A DNA stretch of 64,000 nucleotides from Otis tarda (taxonomy: Eukaryota; Chordata; Aves; Otidiformes; Otididae). Under the pieces are notes generated by a model. It had not been told where the DNA came from. It made no database searches and was given only the letters and a program-made list of their open reading frames with translations. Within the stretch, counting starts at the first letter, position 1. Each line of letters opens with the position of its first letter. The stretch lies in NCBI GenBank assembly GCA_026413225.1, contig CM048553.1:112613190-112677189 (forward strand). Direction: 5' to 3'. The translations under genes and the position numbers were made by a program. Positions 1 to 13,298 of the stretch are shown here, one piece after another.

Positions 1-3000
1 TCGTATTTTGTGTTGTTTGGAGGTGCTCTGCTTTTACGGCAGATTTGAAACTTAACAAGTAGGGTATATTCCCACTGCTTAATTTCTAAGCATGGAGCTC
101 TGCGAGGCTCTCTGACTCGTCTTTTTGCCAGCTGTTTTGATTTTTGGGGTGGGAGGATGATGACAGGGACTAGCATAATGAGAAGAGTAGGGCATGTAAC
201 ACAATTTTCTTTCTGCTCTAAACTTTTTGTTGAATGTTAGGGATGGATTAAAAAAAGTAAAAATATTTAGGTGTCCTTAAAATCATTGCTCCTCTAAAGG
301 AGCCTATGCCTCTCCACTGGCTGTACAGGAAGCCTGTGTAAGGTGATTCAGCCTTCAAATTTTCAGGCCCAAAAGGTAGGCAGTGCAGATACCTTCCTTA
401 AGTTTTGTTTCTGTTTGTCTGGAGCAGACATTTGGAATGGCTGGTATCCTTTTAAAGTATTTTTCATGCTGTGCCATGCTTGCTCACTCTGCCATGCTTG
501 AAGACTCTTCATTTCCCCCCCACCCCTTCTTTTTCCTGTTTATAGGTCTTGATTCCTGTCAGTGGCAGTCTCCTGTTCTTTTCTCTTTCTTTCCTTTCAG
601 GGACTCTGCTTGTTATGTCATAATTTGTGGCAGCTTTATCTTCTTGATTACACTGATAAGTCCTGCCATTAGACTCTGTCCTTATACCTGAATCAAAAAT
701 AAGAAACTATTACAATCCTATTGCTATTGTACCACTTCTATTTTTCTGTCTCATTAGTTAGATTTATATTCAGCTATATATCAAAGGCTGAAGGAGCTCT
801 GTCAAGTGTTTTTGTTTGGGTTTTATTTTGTTGTTTGATTGTTTGGTTTGGTTTTCTTTTACATTAAAGTGAGGCTACATCAGCCTGAACATTCTAGAAC
901 AGTAGTTTGCAATTAGAAAATAACTCAGAACGTTTCAGGTTATGTGTATCATAGAAACCTGTACCCTTCGAACATTTTCCTCCACCAGATATAAACATGG
1001 GGAGAAGAGGAGTTTCCCACTAGGAGCTATGGGGAAATCACTGACTGGAAACTTGGAACTGAAGGGTTATTGGGATTTCTAACTGAGAGTACTGGATGCT
1101 GTACAGATATTGTGTAGACTCCTTCCTTGTACCAACAAGGATGTAAACCACTTCTCCGCTCTCTAACAAAAATAGCAAAAGTCAGAAGTCACAGCTATGG
1201 CATGCTACGGGAAGATACTAGGACAGATGAAGCGCATCGCCAGCCCTTAACACTAGCAGAGCATTTTTCAAATAGAAATTGCCAGGCAGTCCTAAAAAAA
1301 AAAAAAAACTAACCTTTCCTGCAAGAGATATTAAAAAAACCCAGTAGTTTCTACCAGTTGGGAATGGCTGGATAATTATCCCCATATCTAATCTGGCAGT
1401 TTAATGCTGGGTGTTGTATAAGCAGGAAATGCAAACTCGCCAGTTTGTGTGATAAGGAGTGATATTGCTGAGTTCTCCACTTGACATTAGGTAGGACTTT
1501 GCTTGGCGACGGTATCCCTTCTTCATGTTGAGTTACAACCGGTAGCAATATGAAGTGCTACCTGTTCCTTCCCTATGGGCTGTTCCAAGGAAGTCGCTCC
1601 CTTCCGGTTTTTCCTTTTTTCTTGCTGTGTATTTGGGGTTTAGTGCTGTATTGTGGGGATCTTACCTGTCTCTAGACCAGTCACGGGTGAACTATGCTGC
1701 TCCTCCTGTGGCTGAAGGTAGAGGTATTTACTGCTTCTCATTCTGCTTGGCCTCGGGGTTATCACTCTTAGTATTATTCTTTGTGAATAGCAGTGGATTT
1801 TGGCAGTGAGCAGTCCACAAATTGCTCCAAAGAGCAGAACCTGTTTTTCAGCAAATTGATTTAATGTTTAGTCAAGAAGACAGTGTTTAAAAATAAGCAA
1901 AATTGATTCTTAAAGCTAACCTGTGGGATGATAGTATTGAATTGCTTTCTGCTTTAAATATGACATTTAAAAGCATTAAGTTTATAAAACTGGTGAGGAC
2001 TTAAGCAGTTTTTGAAGTTTAGAAGATTTGAGGCTTATCAAAGAAATCCTATTTCTGCTGGATAGGGAATACCTCTAACTTTCTGTCAGACACAGCTTTC
2101 TATAATAAGAGATGGCTTTCTATTTAAGCTTATGAGAAGTATGAAGTACAAGTTTTTATGTATTTCTAAACCATTAGTTAAGATCAGTATAAGGAGAACC
2201 AGTAGACTGAAATTAATAAGAAAACCACATAAGAGGACTTTTAAAACTATTTTCTATTGCTCTTTTCTTTGTTCCTTGATTACTAATAGTTTGTTTCATT
2301 TTTAAAGAGAACTCACAGCACTCCAGTTGTTGCTCTACCATCTATCTCTTCACTCTCCTCTTCACACCCTTCTCTCATCCATTCTTGTTTTAGTGTCCTG
2401 TACAGTGGCTAACTTAGCAAAGTTATCAATTGTTTTCACTTACACGTCTTCAGAGAGCCATGACTGATAATGTGTTTTACATGCTGCTGGCTAGTCCACT
2501 CTTGGATTGTGTTGCCTGCATGGTAGGGAGTAATCTGAGCTGGAAAATGTTAAATCAGGGGGAAGGCCCATTGCCTAATATGGAAAACCTTTTAAAAAGA
2601 TTAACAGAAAACTGATGTCATCTTTAACGTATCATTAGAAGATATCTGAAGACTTCAGCATTTTTTTGAGCTCTGTTTTGATAAACCTCCATGTCACAAG
2701 AAATGCTGAGATGGTTCCCCTTTGTTTCACTCCATCAAATAAGAAAAGCTTAGGAAAAAGCTTGTCTTCTTCAGAAATGCTTTTATGAACTGTGTTTAAA
2801 GTCCTTTCAACAGTTTGTAAGTGGTAGAGGAAAAATAAGCAGAAGACGAATCTAAAAGAAAACCAGCAAGGAATGGGAAGTGTGGTTTTCCGTTACATGC
2901 TGTCATTGCAGGCTTGGTACACCTCGTACACGTCACTGTAATTGCTAGTGTGGAGTGGAAAGAGTTGAGTGTTTTGATTCCTTAGGCAAATGGAACAACA

Positions 3001-3704
3001 TGAATGTGAGGGAAAGTAACACCTTGTTTTTGAAAGCAAAAAATTAAGTGGGGTTTTTTGTTTGTTTTGTTTTTGATAGCAGGCTCACAAAATCACTAGT
3101 CAAATGCCCACATTTGGAGCAAAACTCTTCTGTTGAAGACAGAGGATACACCTACTTTGCAGGAGCCAACCCTGGCCTAGTACAAGTGACTCTAACCTAT
3201 AAATAAGCCAGTTTTGCCTCCCAAGACAAGAAGAAAGTCAGTGCTTTCCTTCTGTACTATGCTTACTGAGGTGCAGCAGAAATGTCTTTCTCCTGCAGAA
3301 GCAGATAAACTTGGAAGGTAGAGATGCTGCGCAGCTGAACTCCATGCACGTTGCAAAATATAGTGCCAGGTGTTCACAGGGTAGATGATAAACAGGGCAG
3401 TGGACTATTAGAGACACTTGTAAGAAGCCCTGGGTGGGTTAATGGTGAGACTTTTTCTGTGTCCTGGTGTCTCCATTTTCAGGTGAGTGATAGAAGTATT
3501 TTTTTTCCCCAAAATTTGTCTCACAGCTCCACAATTGGAGTAATCCAGATTAGTTAAGAGTTGTTTAATACCATAAAATTAGAAAGATGTGGGCCATGTT
3601 TTCAGGATGTGGAGGTTTCTCTTCCCTTCTCTTCTAAAGCAGTACTGAAAAAGACCTGAGAATCATAAGGAGTAGTGGCTGCTGCCAAAATAAATGCTAG
3701 AGTC

Positions 3705-4509
3705 TCAAGTGGGCCCATGTGAACATCATGAAGTTCAACAAGGTCAAGTGCAAGGTCCTGGATCTGGGTCAGGGCAATCCCCAGTATCAATACAGACTGG
3801 AAGGGGAATTAATTGAGAGTAGCCCTGCAGAGGATGACTCGGAGATACTGGTGGATGAAAAATTGTATATGAGCCGACCATATACGCTTGTGGCCCAGAA
3901 AGCCAATTGTATCCTGGACTGCGTCAAAAGCAGTGTGGCCAGCAGGTCAAGGGAGGTGGTTCTGCCCCTCTACTCTGCTCTTGAGACATCCCACCTGAAG
4001 TACTGTGTTCAGCTCTATGGTCCACCATACAAGAAAAACATGGACCTGTTAGAGCAGGTCCAGAGGAGAGCCGCAAAAATGATCAGTGGACTGGAACACT
4101 TCTCGTTTGAAGAAAGGCTGAGAGAATTGGGATTGTTCAGCCTGGAGAAGAGAAGGCCCCGAGGAGACCTTATTGTGGCCTTTCAGTACTTAAAGGGAGC
4201 TTACAAGAAACATGGAGAGAGACTTTAACAGTCACTGTAGTGATAGGACAAGGGATAATGCCTTGAAGTTGAAAGAGGGTAGATTTACATTGGATATAAG
4301 GAAGAAATTTTTTACGATGAGAATGGCAAGACCGCGGAGCAGGTTGCCCAGAGAAGTTGTGGATGCCACATCATTGGGAGTGTTCAAGGTCAGGTTGGAT
4401 GGGACTTTGAGCAACCTGATCTAGTTGAAGGTGTCCCTGCCCATGGTCATGGGGACTGGAGCTAGATGATCTTTGAAGATCCCTTCCAACCTAAACCATT
4501 CTATGATAT
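3705..4509 (+). mobile_element. CR1 LINE fragment, 5'-truncated, with C-terminal part of ORF2
   Basis: The reading frame 3719-4228 encodes the C-terminal end of the CR1 reverse-transcriptase polyprotein. It shows the family landmarks [48 protein letters not shown] and [14 protein letters not shown]. After a frame change near 4212-4230 the same protein continues (SDRTRDNALKL, then RSRLPREVVDATSLGVFKVRLD). The DNA ends in the usual CR1 3' region (GAGCAACCTGATCTAG, then GATCCCTTCCAACC, then ATTCTATGATATT). About 800 bp remain of a roughly 4.5 kb element. Dead copy; 5' truncation is typical of target-primed reverse transcription. Confidence 0.93.
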
Positions 4510-6410
4510 TGTGAAGAAGGATTAAGAAATATCCCTTGCCTGGAATACCATGTCTGTTCCTGGTGACTCCTGTTAATGGGAGGCACTGAAAAAACTGAGG
4601 GACCTTGGAGAAAATTAGGTGGTTGAGTGACTGGAGAGCTACTTGCTGGACTGGAGTCTAGTGGGACTGCATCAGTCTTACCAAGAGGAAGGTTAAAGAG
4701 AGCTGTGATCTATTCACTTATGCAAGGAACAGAAACGAGTTGGTGGCAGAGCTCCAAGGCAAAGTTATGACAAGATTGCTGGCTGGATGTTGGCGTTAAA
4801 TTCAGATGGGACGTGAGGCGTGTAGTTTTAGTGGTTACTGTGTTTAAAATTTAGGACTTGTCCAGTGTGGGTGAACTTTCTGTAACAGGTCACTTTGAAT
4901 GAATTTGAGCATGTGCATACATTCAAACCATAAAAAGAGAAATTAATTTAGGGCAGCCCTATGACCTCTATTGTGCAAGATGCCTGACAAGCTAAATAAG
5001 GTAATTTCTCTTGGTTTTCTTGCTTATAAACTCTATTATATCTGCAGTATAGAAAGCAACAGAACAGCAGTAATGATAGCTATTAGGATAATAACTCTTA
5101 TTCAGCTAAAACATCATCTAGCCCTTCCCTTTTAGTAAGGGTGTTATTTAGCAGGTGTCATCTTACATTTCTTTGTGTAATTTTGAATTTCTTTAATTGT
5201 ACTTTTCACTTGTTTTTTATGTATGAAGGAAAACACAAGCTATTGAATCTTGAACAGTGTACATGTGTGGCTGTAATTGTTTTACATAGTTTTACTTTTT
5301 CTTTTAGTCAAAAGGTTGATATTTTGCAGCTGGCTTCTTGAAATTCCTTTTGTTCAGCAGAGAGCTAATTGCTGAAGGAAATCTGGGTGTATGGCCCTTG
5401 AATAAATGAGCCGCAACATTTTGTCAGTAATTGGATTTAAATACTTTAATTACTGATTTTTGTTAACATGCTAATCACGTCAATTATATTCAGATAAAAT
5501 AGCATTGAGAATAAAGGGGAATTTACTATCAACTTAGTGTGACTTTTGGCAAACAATAACTGGGAAAATTCATCTCTACATAGCAGGTAAGTGCAAATAC
5601 ACACACCAAATAAATTACATCAAAGTTCCATGAGATTCCCTAGCAGTGTTCCTGTGCTATAATTTGGGTGGATATAAGTCATGTATTATAAGGCCTTTTT
5701 TGACTCATCTTTTAAATTCCTGTGACTGTTCCTTTCCTTTATATTTCTAAACTGATTAAATGAAGTTGCAACTGGATTTTTGCTGATACTGAATTCCTCT
5801 GTCATTTTAAAATGTAGTTGCCAATTCAGCTGCATGCCCAGCTGAGAAGATGAAAAATACTGTAGATTCATATTTTTCTGGGAGCTTGTAAATGTTGTAG
5901 TCTGGTTTTCATATGTAGTTCATAGTTGAACTTTGAAAGAAATGACTTCTTAAATTTTCATAGAATTTTTCAGAACAAAAATGCTGCAAATTTTTCTTCT
6001 ACCATGTGAATTTTACTTCACTTTTTCTGTAATGCACATGTCCCTTGAGAAGGCAATTTGCATGCTTCCTGCTGAAAGAAAACAGAACATTAGCTTACTT
6101 CAGTAAATAATATTTGAAAGTTGCTTTTAAAATAACTTATGGATGCATCTTTTTTTGGAAATAATACACTTAAACACAATGGTTGAAACCTTGAGTGTGT
6201 GAAAATATTCTGTGATACCAGGCATACTTTTTGTTGTTTTCCAAATAGGATTCCATGAAAACAAAATCTTTCTATTTATAATCTGAGTCCTAAATCCTGT
6301 CTGAAATGGGCTTGATAGCTTTGACAAATTATGACATGAATCTTACTGTAATCTGAAGCAATCTTTTGGCTAGATTTCTTGAATATATTAGACTTCTAGT
6401 TTTTAAGATA

Positions 6411-6994
6411 TGTGCTGGTTTTGGCTGGGATAGAGTTAATTTTCCTCAGAGCAGCTAGTATGGGGCTATGTTTTGGATTTGTGCTGAAAACAGTGTTGAT
6501 AATAGAGAGATGCCGTAGTTACTGCTGAGTAGTGCTTACACAGCGTCAAGGCCTTTTCTGATTCTCACCCCATCCCACCAGCGAGTAGGCTGGGGGTGCA
6601 CAAGAAGCTGAGAGGCGACACAGCTGGGACGGCTGACCCCAGCTGACCAAAGGGATATTCCATACCATGCAACATCATGCTCAGCATATAGAGCTGGGGA
6701 AAGAAGGAGGAAAGGGAGCGCGTTCGGAGTGATGGCGTTTGTCTTGCCAAGTAACCGTTGCGCGTGATGGAGCCCTGCTTTCCTGGAGGTGGCTGAACAC
6801 CTGCCTGCTGATGGGAAGTAGTGAATTAATAACCTTTTTCGCTTTGCTTGCGTGCATGGCTTTTGCTTTACCTATTAAACTGTCTTAACTCACAAATTTT
6901 CTCACTTTTTTGATTCTCTCCCCCGTCCCACCAGGGGAGGAGTGGGCAAGCAGCTGTGTGGTGCTTAGTTGCCAGCTGGGGTTAAATCAGGACA
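6411..6994 (+). mobile_element. Solo LTR of an avian ERVL-like endogenous retrovirus
   Basis: The element starts TGTGCTGGTTTTGGCTGGG and ends near GGGTTAAATCAGGACA, 584 bp. I recognise the internal landmarks of a common bird LTR: AGTATGGGGCTATGTTTTGG, GCTTACACAGCGTCAAGGCC, ACCAGCGAGTAGGCTGGGG and the paired CCCACCAGGGGAGG near the 3' end. Short direct repeats flank it (AGATA at 6406-6410 and 6994-6998, overlapping the last base of the element), which fits a 4-5 bp target duplication. No internal retroviral genes are present, so this is a recombined solo LTR. Bases around 6920-6980 are the U5-like part. Confidence 0.88.
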
Positions 6995-7806
6995 GATATT
7001 TGTAATTATTTACAGATTAATAAAAATAGCTGTTACACTGAAAAATCAGAATTGTCCTTTATTGCTCGGATTTATTTATTGACTGTGTACTTAAATGTTC
7101 AAGACAATGGAGCAGCAGTAATGCTGTCTAGACAATATATTGGTTGTTTTGTCTCCGGTATCATCTGTTGTCAGAGAAAATGTCTTTGTGTGGTAAAGAC
7201 TTGAAATTGTGTGGCTAGACATTGTAACTCTAAATTTTAAAAATCATCTCATGTATATGTATTATATATTTCAGCACATAAAATTGCTTTTGCAATTCTG
7301 ATATTTTAGTTAATCTCTCCCATGTGATCTTGACTGCTGGAATAGAGAAAAGTAATCTATCAGTGTTGTGTATTTTGCATCATCTGCCCTAGGTTCCTTG
7401 GCAGGTTTTTTTATTGGATGTACAAAAGGACAAATTATTTTTCACTCTTCCTGGATGTGAAAAATATGCTGACCTCACTGAAAATTCAGAGTAGATGCTG
7501 AAAACAAACTTTCTTAAACAGAAATTATATTTAGCAATTGGTAATTTAAAAAAAAAATTAAGTTTAAACATGTAAATTTGGCATATTTTCTCTGCTCTGC
7601 TCTGGAAGTTAGAAGCGGCTCCCTATGGCTGTCAATCAGATACCCCCAGCTAAGCTTTGTGCGTAGTGCAGGTGGGTTTGGGATGCTGAGTGGTTTTTTG
7701 TTTGTTTTTTTTTTTCCACCCAGCATTTTCTTTCTTTTGTGCTTTCTGTTGCCTTGTGCACAGGGTAGGCTGCCTCCAGCTGAAGTGGAGATTGCTCGTG
7801 TGAGCA

Positions 7807-7890
7807 ACTGGAAGACAAGGAGGTAGGTGATGCGAGTGTGCTTTCTCAGATGCTTGAACAGCTTTGACGAGGAAGCCTTGCTCATCTGTG
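7807..7890 (-). repeat. Left arm of an imperfect inverted repeat pair (unknown element)
   Basis: Read on the - strand this 84 bp segment closely resembles the + strand at about 8671-8750. Shared blocks are GATGAGCAAG/TCTGAGCAAG, AAGCTGTTCAA, AGAAAGCACACT/AGGAAGCACACT and CTTGTCTTCCA. Both copies can be translated with the same theme (SKLFK, then RKHT, then LLVF), so the resemblance is not low complexity. I do not recognise the family; two inserted copies of an unclassified repeat in opposite orientation is the simplest reading. Confidence 0.6.
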
Positions 7891-8670
7891 TCAGAGTAAA
7901 AGTCAGACCACTACAGTCACACTTGGAAGATCTCGGTTCAGGTGTTGGCTATGATGCTCATCTGTGGATTTTCAGAAGCCTTGTCTGGAACAGAAACTTA
8001 GGATGTTTAAATCTGTATCATTATAGTAGTAACTGTTTTTATTTTCTTGGATATGATTATTCTGACTTAAACTAGACAGTATAGAACAATTCAAGTAAAG
8101 ACATAGTTATATTAGAATGCAAATCCTGTGCAGGTGTTGCATCAACATAACTACATTAGTTTAAACTCAGAAGCTAGGTCACACCTGTAGGACTTTTGTC
8201 ATGTACCTGAGTCCTTAGTCTCCGTCTAACTGTGGACTTCCTGAGCTACAGATTGGTGGAGGTTGAAGCAGTCTGTGCTCATCCTGCTTCTCTCATCTTC
8301 CAAGCCATCTCCTGCTGATTACTCATTCTACAAAGAGATATCATTCTTTGTTGTCAGAGTCCACCCCCAGGCCCATGGTGAAGGAAGAGCTGCTGGTTAG
8401 AGGCAAAGGCTGCTGTTGAAACAGGATACTGAACTGGCTCTTACTTGATTAGAAAAGTCTTTAAAATTACAGTAGGCTTACTTTCTTCTACCTCTACTCT
8501 ATCTTTCCTGACCACTTACTAGTTTGATTGGAAAAGCCACCTGTTCTTGCTATGCTTGCATACAACATCTGGTAAACTATCTCAGATAGTGTTTCTTCAG
8601 GGGGTGATTCAAGTTGGAGGACTGGAAATTCTCAGTGTCCTTCATAGATGTGATGTCCAAAGGCTATTAC

Positions 8671-8750
8671 ATCTGAGCAAGTCTCCCACGTCTAAGCTGT
8701 TCAAACCTCAGAGGAAGCACACTTCCATCAAACTTCTTGTCTTCCATTCC
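8671..8750 (+). repeat. Right arm of the imperfect inverted repeat pair (unknown element)
   Basis: Partner of the segment at 7807-7890 on the other strand. The block from ATCTGAGCAAGTC to CTTCTTGTCTTCC aligns with the reverse complement of the first arm with only short gaps. Weaker similarity may extend upstream to about 8590. A run of 14 T occurs about 50 bp downstream (8806 onwards). Family unknown. Confidence 0.6.
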
Positions 8751-10809
8751 ATTCCAAAAAACAGTCAAGAAATCATGGAAGGACATAAAGGATTGAAGGA
8801 TCTATTTTTTTTTTTTTTAATGCAATTCTTGCTTATCCTAATTTTCCAGGTAGTGTTTTGAGATCTGGTATTCCTTCAGAGCACATGATCTTGTCAGCTA
8901 GGTGACTAGCTCCTCCAGAAGAAGGATCAGTCACAATTATTAATTTAATGCAAATTTAAAATTCTGATTCTTGTAAAATACATGAACTAGAACAGAAATA
9001 TGCAATATTTCCAACAACTTTTAACTCTGAAATACAAAATGTCCAACTGGAAAAGTAATTTTGTACTCATTGATTTTTCTCCCTTTGTACAGAGTCCTCT
9101 GTTTGCTACACTGGGTTTGCTAGCTGTAGTTTTATTAGCAAACAGTCTGGAGTTTGTTCAGCTTCTGTGAAATCAAAAGTATTACCATAGCAGCCCCAGA
9201 ATTTTTTCTTGAATATGTTTGTATAGTCATGATAAAAGCAGGATTTGGTCTGTGGAAACATTAGGATCAAAAATTTCAGATTGCATTAGTCAGTGATAAA
9301 GAGAATATTTCTCTACTTTTAAATATATGTTTAGTGTGTGGGGATCCTACAGTCTAATAGTGCTGTTTTATAGTTATTTTACTGGGTAGAACTGCATGAA
9401 GATGTGTAGTAAACATTGAAATTCTAGTAGCCTAAATCCTTGCTTCAGTGCCTTTTTTGTATGCTTCTTCCTTCGTGTTCACTTTTTTCTCCTTATTAGA
9501 TCGTTAATTACAAGGTCATGTCAGTTGCGCTTTAAATGCATAATGATACAGACTCTCTAAGGTCTCGTTACACTAATGTTATTGCTAATTATAAAACTGA
9601 ATCCGGTAGAACATCGTTCTTCAAAATGCCATGGGTTGTTCACGGTAAAATAAGCAAACTTAGCAATTTATGACAGCTCACAGAATAGAAATTATATCAC
9701 ATGTTAAAAACTGCATAATTAAAAAAAAATTGCATATACTCTGTAAAGAACAATTCTTTAGTTTATTTTCCTTTTCAAACATGACAGTTTGCTTTGTAGA
9801 CAAGAAAGGCCACCTATATTTTCATACCAAAGCAGTGACCTGTTAAAGATGGAGTGAATTAGTTGTATATTACAGCATTGGCCAAAGAGATTGTTAGCCT
9901 CTTTTCTGGTTATCTTCATTTCTTTCAGTCTATGTCACTTTTAATAAATGAGTTTTCAATACCACCAGCTGTTTGGTGGATGCTCTGCATTGTTTGCCTA
10001 GTGTACAAAAAGCCAGTATAGGTTGCATGTCTCCGATAGCATACGGAGTCAACTCTGCATGTGCTGGAGCAAATAGTCAGCTAATGGATCCATTACTGAA
10101 CCTTCCACAGAATATCCTGTCTTCATCATTGCATGAAATTTTAATAACTTTAAATCATTACCTTAGCTGAAAGTTAAGAGGGCCTTTTTGTAACATATTT
10201 CTTTCACATTTGAAAGGTTAACGTGCTTCTTGTCTTGATAGAAACAATTATATTATTTTTTTTGCTAACACTGAGAAGTGAAGGTAGAGTAGCAGTGGAA
10301 ATCTTCAATACTTTTTTTCATCTTGTAATTAGCAATTTGTGAACCTCAAATGAAATTCTTTTTTATGTTGTGTAGCATGAGGTTGTGTAGCCTTCTGGAA
10401 AGATTTGACTTGCTTGTCCTTCTAACTTGACTGTGTCTTCATAGTGAAAAATGACTTATGTGCTCTTTTTGACTGCATGAATAATTTCAGTAATCAAAAG
10501 GAATGGAAAAAATAAATGTTGCAGCCTGCCCTTCCCTTTAGTGATTTTTCTTTTGCCCTATCTCTTGCATTTAGTTTTTGTATGGTTCTAGTACCCAGTT
10601 TAGTCCAGAGGTTGAAAAGAGAGTAACTCCCTAGAGTGTCTTTCCCTTTGTGGCACATTGGAACAGTTATGTGCAGCTGTCGTTCCTGGCCTTAAATCAT
10701 GATGAAGTCTCCAGAAGGCATCTGTGGATGTGCTATACCTTAACAGAAGTCCAAGATTAGACAAGTACCTCCAGTTGGCCCCAAGAGGAAACTCCTCATT
10801 TTTCTTGGG

Positions 10810-10833
10810 TTTTTTTTTTTTTTTTTTTTTTTT
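10810..10833 (+). repeat. Poly-T run (24 nt)
   Basis: Uninterrupted T run inside non-coding DNA. No retroposed gene body adjoins it that I can identify. Comparable runs are at 12948-12969 (22 T) and 14858-14885 (28 T). Confidence 0.95.
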
Positions 10834-12947
10834 CTAGTGAATGGGTTTTATTATCAAATCCATTATAGCAAGTGAAAGCAGTGTGAGACTCTCCCAGCTT
10901 TTGGTTTTTGGGGTTCAGAGGCTAACATCTAGCCTTCAAAATCTTGATGCCAATGGGTAGAGTATGGGGGGAAAATTAATATGGTCTTTAGAGATGTTTG
11001 GAGACTGCTTTGCTCTGAGGCAGCTAACTATTACAGATTGTCAGTTTATTCACCCGAGTTAAAATTGCTTATCTCAAAGAAAGCCCTAGCATCTTCCTTC
11101 ACACCAGCAGGAGACCTTTCTTGAAGCATTCCCAAGAACCTTGTGTCCCAAGGAACCAATGAGTAGACAACTTCTGTAACTATCAACTGGGAAGAGCTAA
11201 GATGCATTGGATGAGTGACTGGTTCCTTTGTGACGCCCACCTCTCGGTGGACAAGGCTGCAGACACCACAAGGGAACTGCTTGTCATTATCCTAGGATAT
11301 GATGCCTCTTGAGGAAAAACTCATTTTTCTTAGGCTGGTAGGTCATCCTTCTGAAAGGAAGGAAAAAAAAAAACCACAAAGAATTACTGGCCACACTCTT
11401 CAATTGTTGTTGAACAAAGCTTTCCTCGTGATCTGTCACTCTGCTATAGAACAGGATTGTGAAGATAAGAGGGCAGCATGAACTTTCTTGGAGCTCTCTT
11501 GTTTGGCAGAGGGGTTGTTAAAGGTCTTCTGTCATTGTCCGAGGTGTTTGTAGAGTATTGAATGACAATGAACTTTTAGCCCTTTGTATGACTTCAAAAA
11601 GCCCAAGTCAAATTAGATGTCACTAAAATCTTGTTTGATGACTGTTTCCTGGAGCACTCATTCTTCTATTGATTTTTGTGGGCATCCTGCTATCCTTCAA
11701 CTGTCCTTCCAGTAATCATTTTGACTTCTGCTTCTTCTTGAAAACCTTCTAACATAGGATTGTTTTCGTCTAGAAAGCAAAACAAGACATCTGTGCTTTT
11801 AGTCCATGCCTTTCTGAACATAGTTTCCTGATAGACCTCCAGTAAGCAGACTCTGAACCCGCCCCACCAAACGTGTGGGCATGCTGATCAGAACCAACAG
11901 GAGAGTATTTGGTTCAAAGAAAGAACAAGCTACTGAAGTTGCTTAAGCAGTTTGTTTCAGACACCAGCCTGGTCTAAAATTATGATTTAACTAACGGGAA
12001 ATTATTGGCTTGTGAATAGCGTACCTTGGGCCAGCATTTCTTTGAATAGATGGACTTCTACAGAGTGAACTCATCTGGAATTTCTGCATGAGGAACTTCT
12101 CATCTGTATCTATTTCGAACAAGATTTCAGTGTTTCATAAAGACAGCCATGAATTTTATGACAGAAATGTATTTCATAATATTTTGTTGCTGGTCAGACA
12201 AAGGGTGATAAAAATAGTTGTCAAGTTATTAAAATAGTTATAAAGCTATTTCAGTTACATGCATTTTTAATAACAAATGCAGTACCAGAATAATCAAATC
12301 CAACATTGCATACCGACTGCTTAGGGATTTTTTTTTTCTTTATCCAGTAATTTATTAGAAGACTAAACAGTTATTAGTCGTTGGGTTTTTCCCCTCATAG
12401 GGTGAGCAATCATTTTGCCCTTCCCAACTACTCACTCTTGGTTTAGGTTGTCTTCCCTCCCCTCATTCCTCAAATTCCTCTTCATAAATGCACACACAGT
12501 ATTTTATGGTAATTTCCACCTATGTGTTTGACTTCTAAAAGCTAAGGAGTTTGCTTCCTTAGTTTTTTTTCTTGTGGGTAGGTAGTTATAAAAGTAGTTT
12601 TAAATTTTTGTCTGCTTATTTCTGAACGTCTTTGGAGTGTTGATTGAATCTCTGTTGTTAATCTCTTTAACCCCTGTAAGAAGATTACCTTTAACAGTGA
12701 ATGGCTGGGGAGTGGAGGAGCAAGTGAGAGGCTGGCTCAGTTTCTCTAGAATGAATCCACATCTTCAATAAAGGCTTTTCTTGGCGGCACTCAAATATAC
12801 CAGTGTAACTTCTTGCTGCTAACCACAGCTTAAGTGTGTGAGCAAGTATAGGTGACACTTCGTCACCGGTCATTTGGTTAAATCAGCAATACTGTGGGCA
12901 AAATCCAGTAGTTTTATATTGCTTTCCATCTTTTCTTCTTTTTTTTC

Positions 12948-12969
12948 TTTTTTTTTTTTTTTTTTTTTT
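12948..12969 (+). repeat. Poly-T run (22 nt) in a T-rich tract
   Basis: The T run is preceded by CT-rich sequence from about 12931. Simple repeat in non-coding DNA; no function seen. Confidence 0.95.
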
Positions 12970-13259
12970 GAAGTCTTACCAGGCTGTTCATGTTAACCAA
13001 ATGCCAGAAGTAAGGGAAGAAGAATATTTTTGAATATTTGTGATGAACAATTAGTCATATAAATGTCCGTACATTTCCCTTTTAATCTACTTTATTAATA
13101 TCAGTAGTTTCCTGGGCTTTTGAATAGTGTTTGATGCTTAACTTTCAATCAAAGGCAGGGAATCAGTACTACTAGCAAACACATTTTCACAAAGGTGATT
13201 GGACTTGAATTCAGTGCTAGGAGAAAACTTTACTTGCAGTTTTTTACAGAGAATCAAAG

Positions 13260-13298
13260 AAATAGACCTCAAAAGGTCTATTTGCCTCAAAAGGCAAA
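13260..13298 (+). repeat. Two adjoining perfect hairpins with the same loop
   Basis: AAATAGACC (13260-13268) pairs perfectly with GGTCTATTT (13275-13283) around the loop TCAAAA. TTTGCC (13281-13286) pairs with GGCAAA (13293-13298) around a second TCAAAA loop. The two structures share the TTT at 13281-13283. No gene is nearby; the copied loop points to a replication template switch or a chance product. Confidence 0.85.
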
